A DNA stretch of 12,531 nucleotides. Source: Candidatus Bathyarchaeota archaeon (GTDB lineage: Archaea > Thermoproteota > Bathyarchaeia > Bathyarchaeales > Bathyarchaeaceae). Position numbers and translations under genes: made by a program. Within the stretch, counting starts at the first letter, position 1. Every line of letters starts with the position of its first letter. The notes under the pieces were generated by a model that did no database searches, was not told the origin of the DNA, and was given only the letters and a program-made list of their open reading frames with translations. Shown piece after piece: positions 1-5,094 of this stretch. Location of the stretch: positions 1-12,531 of the forward strand of contig QMYO01000018.1 of assembly GCA_003662715.1 (NCBI GenBank). Direction: 5' to 3'.

Positions 1-104
1 GCCAAAGAGTAAGCCTGAATTCTAGAATATATTAGTAAAAATATGACTACCCCAATGAAGAACAAAAGAGCAGCGGTGCGAAGCTTTCTTAGCTTTCCTT
101 CCAT
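1..104 (-). CDS. Partial small membrane-anchored protein (N-terminus only)
   Basis: An open frame begins at an ATG on the minus strand (104-102) and runs off the left edge; 34 complete codons are visible. It opens with a short basic segment (MEGKLRKLR), then a hydrophobic stretch at about residues 11-26, ending near YSRIQAYSL. This is a signal anchor or first transmembrane helix with a cytoplasmic positive N-terminus. It starts 17 bp after the stop of the thioredoxin-like gene in the same direction, so the two are probably one transcript. The context suggests an envelope thiol or redox role, for example a membrane-tethered thioredoxin or a DsbD/CcdA-like partner. The visible residues contain no diagnostic motif and I do not assign a family. 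Confidence 0.55.
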   Translation of the reverse strand, partial: MEGKLRKLRTAALLFFIGVVIFLLIYSRIQAYSL

Positions 105-121
105 TTTTCTTTCCCAAGGTT

Positions 122-436
122 TCACATGTAATCTTGAATTGTTTTTCTCAAAATCCGTTCTATTTCACCCACCTCTGGAACCCGTCCCATGATTTTGACG
201 ACACCATTTATAGCTACGGCTGGCGGAACTAGGGCGCCATATCTCTTCACAGTCTCTTTCGAGGCAACATTTAGTTTTGCAACCTTAAATTCCACATTGG
301 CTTTCTTAAGTTTTGTAATCGCCTTCTCAACGTTTTCTCTGGTTTTCTTGCAGCGAGGGCAAGGAGGCTCCAAACCGATAACCTCAACACTTACTTTCTT
401 CAAAGTTTTCACATCCCACATCAACGTTACATACAA
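122..436 (-). CDS. Thioredoxin-like small protein with a CPRC active site
   Basis: This 104-residue protein has a thioredoxin-fold layout: a first beta strand (VSVEVIGLE), then a redox-active C26-P-R-C29 at the start of a basic helix, and a V69-P-P71 that fits the cis-proline loop before the last strands (AVAING) and the C-terminal helix. It resembles the thioredoxin_3/MJ0307-like glutaredoxin-type proteins that carry out thiol-disulfide exchange in the cytoplasm; there is no signal peptide. The start is TTG at 436, with an ATG six codons in (421) as the alternative. Neither has a clear ribosome-binding site, so the mRNA may be leaderless. The gene is divergent from a Cys-rich Lrp-type regulator across 62 bp that hold two palindromes, and it is followed by a membrane protein gene 17 bp downstream. 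Fold and CxxC are firm; substrate is unknown. Confidence 0.8.
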   Translation of the reverse strand: MYVTLMWDVKTLKKVSVEVIGLEPPCPRCKKTRENVEKAITKLKKANVEFKVAKLNVASKETVKRYGALVPPAVAINGVVKIMGRVPEVGEIERILRKTIQDYM

Positions 437-440
437 ATAA

Positions 441-455
441 GCTTAAATATTAAGC
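441..455. promoter_or_regulatory. Palindromic operator 1 (GCTTA-N5-TAAGC)
   Basis: GCTTAAATATTAAGC has perfectly complementary 5-bp arms (6 bp if the arms are read as GCTTAA/TTAAGC) around an A/T centre. It begins 4 bp upstream of the TTG start of the thioredoxin-like gene, so a bound protein would block its core promoter or start. The left arm also overlaps the self-complementary TAAGCTTA at 438-445, giving an extra half-site. Its centre is 31 bp (about three helical turns) from the second palindrome, so dimers on both would face the same side of DNA. Confidence 0.65.
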
Positions 456-470
456 AAAATATAATCTTTT

Positions 471-487
471 TGCTTAAAAAATAAGCA
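471..487. promoter_or_regulatory. Palindromic operator 2 (TGCTTA-N5-TAAGCA)
   Basis: TGCTTAAAAAATAAGCA has 6-bp complementary arms around A5. The core GCTTA-N5-TAAGC (472-486) is the same as in the first palindrome. It ends just before the ribosome-binding site and TTG start of the regulator gene. An A/T-rich segment with AAAATATAAT (456-465) lies between the two palindromes and could be the TATA region for one or both divergent genes. The arrangement is typical of autoregulation by the adjacent regulator; that link is an inference. Confidence 0.65.
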
Positions 488-491
488 GGTG
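487..491 (+). promoter_or_regulatory. Ribosome-binding site deciding the TTG start at 499
   Basis: AGGTG lies 7 nt before the TTG at 499 and overlaps the right edge of operator 2. No ATG or GTG lies in frame nearby, so this site supports the TTG start of the Lrp-type regulator. Confidence 0.5.
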
Positions 492-498
492 CTCGTAG

Positions 499-1068
499 TT
501 GGACTATATTGACAAAAAAATAATCTCAGAGCTACAGAAGAACGGGAGAGCTACTCTTAAGCAGTTGGGTGAAGCTGTCGGCTTCACAATTATGGGCGTC
601 AAAAGAAGAGTTGAAAACTTGTTCTCGCAAAACTTGATTAAAGTTTCTGCCTTAGTTAACCTTGATGCGCTAAACCTGCACACAGCGTTGATCTTACTTG
701 AGCTTGAGAGCCGAGAGGCTGTGGAGAAGATTCTGAAAACGTTTAAGGAGTGCCCGAGGGTAGTCTATGTCTTTCTTATGCTTGCTGGATATAATCTGGC
801 TGCTCTAGTGATCGCGGAAGATTTGGATACTCTTGAAAGCGAATCCAAGGAAAAGTGTTCCCTGAGAAGCCAAGAAGGGGTCCGTCGATCCGAGTTTTAC
901 CCCATAGGCAGCATCCAGTACTCACCTTTCCTGCCGATCAGAGAAAACCTGGCAACTAAGGAAAGGAACATAGCCCCCTGCAACGCTGATTGTGGATCAT
1001 GCAGAAGATACCATGCTCAAAAATGTGTGGGCTGCCCAGCAACGAAACACTATCGCGGACCACTGTGA
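499..1068 (+). CDS. Lrp/AsnC-type transcription regulator with Cys-rich C-terminal tail
   Basis: This 189-residue protein begins with an AsnC-type winged helix-turn-helix (about residues 2-50: DYIDKKIISELQKNGRATL, then a recognition helix near IMGVKRRVENL). A region at about 53-150 resembles the alpha/beta RAM ligand or dimer domain of Lrp proteins. Unlike ordinary Lrp proteins it ends in a compact cysteine cluster, C161-x3-C165-x2-C168-x7-C176-x2-C179, reminiscent of DUF3795-like or Fe-S/zinc-binding tails. The TTG start is chosen because AGGTG (487-491) sits 7 nt upstream. The two palindromes in front suggest that it controls itself and the divergent thioredoxin gene. I infer that the cysteines bind metal or an Fe-S cluster, or sense redox state; no effector can be read from sequence. 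Confidence 0.8.
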   Translation: MDYIDKKIISELQKNGRATLKQLGEAVGFTIMGVKRRVENLFSQNLIKVSALVNLDALNLHTALILLELESREAVEKILKTFKECPRVVYVFLMLAGYNLAALVIAEDLDTLESESKEKCSLRSQEGVRRSEFYPIGSIQYSPFLPIRENLATKERNIAPCNADCGSCRRYHAQKCVGCPATKHYRGPL

Positions 1069-1126
1069 TTATTAGGTGTTCCATTTTGCGCGTGCTTGAT
1101 AAACTCAACTGAATCTCATGCAAATT

Positions 1127-1214
1127 TGGCGCCGGGAGTAGGATTCGAACCTACGCGGTCCAACAGGACCACAGGCTCTCAAGGCCTGCGCATTATCCGC
1201 TCTGCCATCCCGGC
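1127..1214 (-). tRNA. tRNA-Ser (anticodon UGA), 3' CCA encoded
   Basis: Read on the minus strand, this is a complete class II tRNA. The acceptor stem is GCCGGGA paired with TCCCGGC, discriminator G at 1130, and CCA is encoded at 1129-1127. The anticodon arm is CAGGC-CTTGAGA-GCCTG with anticodon TGA (top strand 1179-1181), reading UCA serine codons. A long variable arm, GGTCC-TGTT-GGACC, is as expected for serine, and the T arm is GTAGG-TTCGAAT-CCTAC. There is no intron. A TATA-like element (ATTTTATAAC, about 1245-1254) lies roughly 31-40 bp upstream of the 5' end. Confidence 0.97.
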
Positions 1215-1243
1215 AATCCGAATAAAATGCAAGCACTCTCAAC

Positions 1244-1254
1244 GTTATAAAATG
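1244..1254 (-). promoter_or_regulatory. TATA box of tRNA-Ser
   Basis: On the minus strand the sequence CATTTTATAAC is centred about 35 bp upstream of the tRNA 5' end. That is a fitting position for an archaeal TATA box with a short 5' leader. The call rests on motif and distance only. Confidence 0.5.
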
Positions 1255-1333
1255 TTTCCTCCTAACAGTTAGGAAGATAGAAAAAGTTTAAATCACAAGT
1301 TCCGTGAAGTGTCATAGCTACTCTTAAAGGAAG

Positions 1334-2164
1334 ATGAAGCTTGCCGTGAAGTGTCAATATTGTGACATGGAAGTTGCTCTGCCATTCAAATGTCCATTCT
1401 GCAACAAATATCATTGCAGTGAACATCGACTGCCTGAAAATCATATGTGCTCGGAATACTGGAAAGCCAAAGCTCCGCGGGAACAGCCGCCGACAATCAT
1501 TGTGGGAGAGACTGAAACGGCTCCGTTTGAGTATACTTTTTCCTACACACCACCCAGGATATCGCGTTCCTTCTGGTTTAGCCTAAATGAACTTAAACAT
1601 TTAGCTCTTGGAGCATTGCTCGTTATTGGTGTCGGGTTATCCTATATCCCTTCAATTGCACGTGTTTTAGGTCCATTAGAGTTAACGCCATGGCTTCTGT
1701 TGAGCCTCGCATTAATATTCACATTCTCCTTTCTTCTGCATGAAATAGTTCACAAACTGTCGGCGCAACACTTTGGGCTGTGGGCAGAATTCCGATTAAC
1801 CTTGTTTGGAGTCCTCATTACATTTATTTCAATTTTACTTCCATTTTTCAAAATTATATCTCCAGGCGCCGTGATGATTGCGGGCTCAGTAACCAAGGAA
1901 AAAGCTGGAAAAATAGCTCTTGCAGGACCCTTAGCTAACATTGCTCTTTCAATCATATCCATCACAGTTTATATGGGTACACAAAACAAATTTCTTCAAA
2001 TCAACTCGCTTTTCGGCGCATGGATAAACGCTATTATATCTCTGTTTAATCTCATTCCTTTCGGCATCATAGATGGATTTAAAGTGTTTCAATGGAACAA
2101 ACTAGTCTGGATTATAGCTTTCGTTGCGTCCATAGCTTTGACGATTTTCGCTTTTCCACGTTGA
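1334..2164 (+). CDS. AN1 zinc finger fused to site-2 protease (M50)-like membrane protein
   Basis: The first 40 residues of this 276-residue protein match the AN1 zinc-finger pattern exactly: C7-x2-C10-x9-C20-x2-C23-x4-C28-x2-H31-x5-H37-x-C39. A linker of about 45 residues leads to a membrane domain with about five or six hydrophobic segments from about residue 88 to the C-terminus. It carries the metalloprotease motif H136-E137-I-V-H140, AGPLAN (197-202), and a late N-L-I-P-F-G-I-I-D247-G in the place of the conserved N-x2-P-x2-x-x-D-G that supplies the third metal ligand. These are hallmarks of M50 site-2 proteases, which cut membrane helices. The AN1 finger probably binds a protein or ubiquitin-like partner on the cytoplasmic side. 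The ATG at 1334 follows AAAGGAAG closely. A TATA-like GTTTAAATC lies at about 1286-1294. Protease family is likely; substrate is unknown. Confidence 0.85.
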   Translation: MKLAVKCQYCDMEVALPFKCPFCNKYHCSEHRLPENHMCSEYWKAKAPREQPPTIIVGETETAPFEYTFSYTPPRISRSFWFSLNELKHLALGALLVIGVGLSYIPSIARVLGPLELTPWLLLSLALIFTFSFLLHEIVHKLSAQHFGLWAEFRLTLFGVLITFISILLPFFKIISPGAVMIAGSVTKEKAGKIALAGPLANIALSIISITVYMGTQNKFLQINSLFGAWINAIISLFNLIPFGIIDGFKVFQWNKLVWIIAFVASIALTIFAFPR

Positions 2165-2225
2165 ATGTTTTCAGAATTTTAATAAGGAAGATAGCGGCGT
2201 CTATTAGAAAAGGAGGGAAGGAAAT

Positions 2226-2816
2226 ATGGGAAGTTCTAAGAGAGTTTTAGGCATTGTTGCCAGTCTCCACAATTCAGGAAACACTGCGATGTTAGTTAAA
2301 GAAGTTTTGAAAGGTGCAGAAGAGAAGGGATATGAAACCGACCTAAAATGTCTAGGAGACTTAAAAATAAATCCGTTAATCGCTTCAGCTTCAGATAAGC
2401 AATCGATATGGAGTCCATATTCAAACAGACCATACGGAGTAACTGCTCCTAAAGATGACATGGAGCTAGTCTTTTCATCCCTTGAAAAAATGAATGTACT
2501 TGTTTTTGGAACTCCTATTTACTTTGACCATGTTAGTGCCCGTGCAAAAATATTCATTGACCGTTTGATTTACTACCTTGAGGAAAAGACAAAGAATCGT
2601 TTTCCTAAAAATGTACCTGCTGTAATCATAATAACCTATGAATGGGATAAGCCTGAAGCCTATAGTAGCGTAGTAGAATGGATAAAAAACACGCTGGAAG
2701 AATATTTCGAAATGAAAGTGGTTGCATCTCTACAAGCTGAGGACACCGTGAAGAATCCTGTAGCTAACAGAGAAGACCTATTAGAGAAAGCTCGCCAAAT
2801 AGGTAGGAACTTATAA
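2226..2816 (+). CDS. Flavodoxin-fold NAD(P)H:FMN reductase-like flavoprotein
   Basis: This 196-residue protein has the NADPH-dependent FMN reductase / iron-sulfur flavoprotein fold. Beta strand 1 runs into a phosphate loop (ASLHNSGNT, residues 12-20) that binds FMN phosphate, and a second flavin contact is GTPIYFDHVSARAKIFIDR (95-113). The family often carries a Cys cluster after a motif like KI-x-PC-x2-C; here the matching stretch is KINPLIASASD (47-57) followed by KDDM (76-79), with no cysteine. The only Cys is C42, so a 4Fe-4S cluster is not expected. The protein likely moves electrons from NAD(P)H or ferredoxin through FMN, with unknown partner. The ATG is well supported by GGAGG (2212-2216) 9 nt upstream. 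It is convergent with rpsJ. Confidence 0.82.
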   Translation: MGSSKRVLGIVASLHNSGNTAMLVKEVLKGAEEKGYETDLKCLGDLKINPLIASASDKQSIWSPYSNRPYGVTAPKDDMELVFSSLEKMNVLVFGTPIYFDHVSARAKIFIDRLIYYLEEKTKNRFPKNVPAVIIITYEWDKPEAYSSVVEWIKNTLEEYFEMKVVASLQAEDTVKNPVANREDLLEKARQIGRNL

Positions 2817-2863
2817 CGAAACAACACCATTTGAGTAATTATACGAAACAGAGTCAGTATTTC

Positions 2864-3172
2864 TCACAGAAGTTCGATGCTTACAAAAACTTCTTCAGGC
2901 ACACGAATCCTCATGATTCTCCTCATAACACGTTCTTCAGCGTCAATATCAATGAGACGTTTATGAATACGCAACTCCCACTTATCCCATGTGGCAGTTC
3001 CCTGACCGCAAGGAGTCTTTCGAACAGGCACACGTAACTTCTTAGTGGGCATGGGAATAGGTCCTGTGATTTTTGCGCCTGTCTTGTCAGCGATGGTTTT
3101 AAGTTCTCCACAAACAGCTTCCAGTTTCTTGTAATCTGTGCTGGTTAATCGTATCCGTGCTTTTCTCACCAT
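2864..3172 (-). CDS. rpsJ: Small ribosomal subunit protein uS10 (S10)
   Basis: The 102-residue sequence is a full-length archaeal uS10. It begins MVRKARIRLTSTDYKKLE, has the central PIPMPTKKLRVPVRKTPCG segment that forms the extended loop reaching into the 30S head, and ends in the RVPEEVFVSIELL strand. It assembles into the 3' domain of 16S rRNA. In many archaea rpsJ follows the EF-1A gene; here no translation-factor gene is next to it. Its upstream neighbour is a divergent Sm-like gene and its downstream neighbour is a convergent flavoprotein. A TATA-like GTATTTAAAAC (about 3216-3226) and AAGGAG before the ATG indicate its own promoter and ribosome-binding site. Confidence 0.97.
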   Translation of the reverse strand: MVRKARIRLTSTDYKKLEAVCGELKTIADKTGAKITGPIPMPTKKLRVPVRKTPCGQGTATWDKWELRIHKRLIDIDAEERVMRRIMRIRVPEEVFVSIELL

Positions 3173-3300
3173 CGCTACGTGTTCTCCTTAGCGTTGCCTC
3201 TTATCCTTTCTCGATGTTTTAAATACTTTTTGCCATTGAAACAAAGGATGCTTTTTGCTTTTTGATGCTAGGAATAAACTCTAGGTTACGTTGCAGTACA

Positions 3301-3336
3301 TGCTTTAGCCTTCAAATAATGAAAAAGGCTTTTAGC
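3301..3336. repeat. Imperfect inverted repeat upstream of the Sm-like gene
   Basis: TGCT (3301-3304) and AGCCTT (3307-3312) are answered by AAGGCT (3325-3330) and AGCA (3333-3336), giving a 10-bp interrupted stem around an A/T-rich loop. It ends 34 bp before the TTG start of the Sm-like protein. It could be an operator at the promoter or a hairpin in the 5' leader; sequence alone does not decide. Confidence 0.4.
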
Positions 3337-3370
3337 AACCACGACACAATAAGCGACAAGGTGAAAAACA

Positions 3371-3793
3371 TTGTCGGTGGCTCAAAGAAAATTCTTCGGA
3401 GAAATAGCTGCGCTACTTGATAGGGCAGTTATGGTGACAACAATAAATGGAAAAGAATATACTGGAACTCTCACAGGGATAAATCCGGAGACGCTGAGTC
3501 TCTGCCTGGCAGAAGCCAAAGATAAGAAAGGAAGAACCATTCACAGAGCATTTCTGAACGGTGCTATCGTGGCGCAAATTTTTGCTGTTGAGAAGCCTTT
3601 TGATCTAAAAGCGTTGGCTGAACGTCTCGAAAAAGTTTTTCCAAGGTTGGTTAGGCTATATGAAGATAAGGGTTTCATTTGGGTGATGGATAAGATTAAG
3701 GTTACTGAAGAGGGCGTCGTAGAGGGCACTGGACCAGCTGCTGAACGTGTCCAGAAGGTGTATGATCAGTTTCTCAGTGAGATTAAGGCATGA
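3371..3793 (+). CDS. SmAP3-like Sm/Lsm RNA-binding protein with extra C-terminal domain
   Basis: Residues about 8-75 of this 140-residue protein form an Sm fold. The Sm1 part is ALLDRAVMVTTINGKEYTGTLTGINPETLSLCLAEA; the Sm2 part is shorter and divergent (HRAFLNGAIVAQIFAVE) and lacks the strict RG pair seen in SmAP1. After it comes a second alpha/beta domain of about 65 residues (FDLKALAERLEKVFP onward), as in Pyrobaculum SmAP3. Archaeal Sm proteins form heptameric or larger rings that bind U-rich RNA and act in RNA processing. The TTG start is chosen because AAGGTGA (3358-3364) is 6 nt upstream; a GTG two codons later is the alternative. It is divergent from rpsJ and convergent with enolase, 12 bp apart. 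Family is confident; RNA target is unknown. Confidence 0.8.
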   Translation: MSVAQRKFFGEIAALLDRAVMVTTINGKEYTGTLTGINPETLSLCLAEAKDKKGRTIHRAFLNGAIVAQIFAVEKPFDLKALAERLEKVFPRLVRLYEDKGFIWVMDKIKVTEEGVVEGTGPAAERVQKVYDQFLSEIKA

Positions 3794-3805
3794 AATTGTT
3801 CAAGT

Positions 3806-5089
3806 TCAGAATGGTCGTCTAAAGTTTCTTCCAGCATATCTCGCTTTGTTGCTGAGTTCTTCTTCTATTCTGAATAGTTGATTGTACTGAGCAGTTCTCT
3901 CACTTCGGGTTACCCCAGTCTTTATTTGTCCAGCGTTTAATCCCACAGTTAAGTCCGCTAGCCAAGTGTCTTCAGTTTGTCCCGACCTTTCAGAGACTTG
4001 TACGCCATAGTTGTTTTTAAAGGCTAGTTGAGCTGCGTCTAAGGCTTCGCTGAGGGTTCCTATCTGATTAACCTTGAGTAGAAGAGCGTTTGCGGCTCCG
4101 GTCTCAATTCCTTTCTTTAGGCGTTTTATGTTTGTAACAAAGAGGTCGTCTCCAACTATCTGGATGTTTAGAGTTTTCGTTAATTCTGCAAAGCCATCGA
4201 AATCTTCTTCTTCTAACGGGTCTTCAATTGATTGAAGCGGATAGGCTGAAACTAGTTTTTCATAAAAGTCCATAAGTTCTTCTCGGGTGATTTCTTTTCC
4301 CATTAGAGTGTATTTTCCTGTTTTTCTATTGTATAAGTGGCTGGCAGCAGCATCTATGCTAAGCACAAATTTGTCTCCGTATCCGAGTTCCTCTATAGCT
4401 TTTAATTCTGCATCAAAAGCGTCTCTTGGGTCTTTCATTTTAGGATGAGTATATCCGCCTTCTACGCCCACATTTAAAGAGTGTTTACCCCATTTTTCCA
4501 CTAACTCTTTACCTAACTCATGATAAACTTCCAACCCTATTCTTATGGCTTCAGAGAAACTTTTCGCTCCAACAGGCATTACTTGATGTTCTTGAAAATC
4601 AAGGTCGCTAGCGGCAAGCATTCCTCCTTCTATAAGGTCTAAAACGGGAACGGGTAAAATATGGGCGTTTGGTCCTCCGATATGTTGATATAAAGGAAGC
4701 TTTAAGGCGTTGGCAGCAGCCTTTGCCACGGCGATGGATACACCGACAATGGCGTTGGCTCCTAGCTTCGATTTGTTTTCGGTTCCGTCAAGCTCGATCA
4801 TCAATTCATCGATTTCTCTTTGTTTGGTTACGTCTCTTCCCTTTAATGCAGATGCTATGATCTCGTTTACGTTTCTAACAGCGTTGAGAACGCCTTTTCC
4901 ATGGTATCTGTTTCCTCCGTCTCTGAGTTCAAGGGCTTCGTGTTCTCCTGTTGACCTTCCGCTTGGCACGTCTGCTCTTCCTAAAACTCCTTCATTTGTG
5001 AGAACGTCGACTTCGATTGTTGGGTTTCCTCTGCAGTCGAGGATTTCTCTGGCTTTGATTTCTTTTATTTTGAACTGCTTCATTTTCAC
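3806..5089 (-). CDS. eno: Enolase (phosphopyruvate hydratase), with altered active site
   Basis: This 427-residue protein aligns over the whole enolase length. It would interconvert 2-phosphoglycerate and phosphoenolpyruvate in glycolysis/gluconeogenesis. Visible catalytic features are loop 1 PSGRSTGEHEA (42-52, with R45 where Ala is usual), E167, E210, the Mg ligands D246, E289 and D314, the general base K339 in LLKVNQIG, R368-S369, and K390 in GQIKTG. Two residues are not standard. The usual GG-x-HAGN is GGMLAAS (155-161), so the His equivalent to yeast H159 is absent. VSHRSGETED is VSERSGQTED (365-374), replacing yeast H373 by Glu. The start is GTG 5089 or ATG 5083. It follows the glycerate kinase stop by 5 bp, so translation is probably coupled. 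The family is certain; full enolase activity is less so. Confidence 0.9.
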   Translation of the reverse strand: MKMKQFKIKEIKAREILDCRGNPTIEVDVLTNEGVLGRADVPSGRSTGEHEALELRDGGNRYHGKGVLNAVRNVNEIIASALKGRDVTKQREIDELMIELDGTENKSKLGANAIVGVSIAVAKAAANALKLPLYQHIGGPNAHILPVPVLDLIEGGMLAASDLDFQEHQVMPVGAKSFSEAIRIGLEVYHELGKELVEKWGKHSLNVGVEGGYTHPKMKDPRDAFDAELKAIEELGYGDKFVLSIDAAASHLYNRKTGKYTLMGKEITREELMDFYEKLVSAYPLQSIEDPLEEEDFDGFAELTKTLNIQIVGDDLFVTNIKRLKKGIETGAANALLLKVNQIGTLSEALDAAQLAFKNNYGVQVSERSGQTEDTWLADLTVGLNAGQIKTGVTRSERTAQYNQLFRIEEELSNKARYAGRNFRRPF

Positions 5090-5094
5090 ATACC

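Noticed and set aside
1..104. CcdA/DsbD identity for the partial membrane protein
   Set aside because: The visible N-terminus lacks the PC-containing first helix of CcdA; context alone is not enough.
189..440. Open frame on the plus strand opposite the thioredoxin gene
   Set aside because: It is the mirror of the minus-strand thioredoxin frame and reads as low-complexity Ser/Thr/Phe sequence without any family signature.
2831..3037. Open frame on the plus strand across the rpsJ region
   Set aside because: It lies opposite uS10, which is a certain gene, and its product shows no domain.
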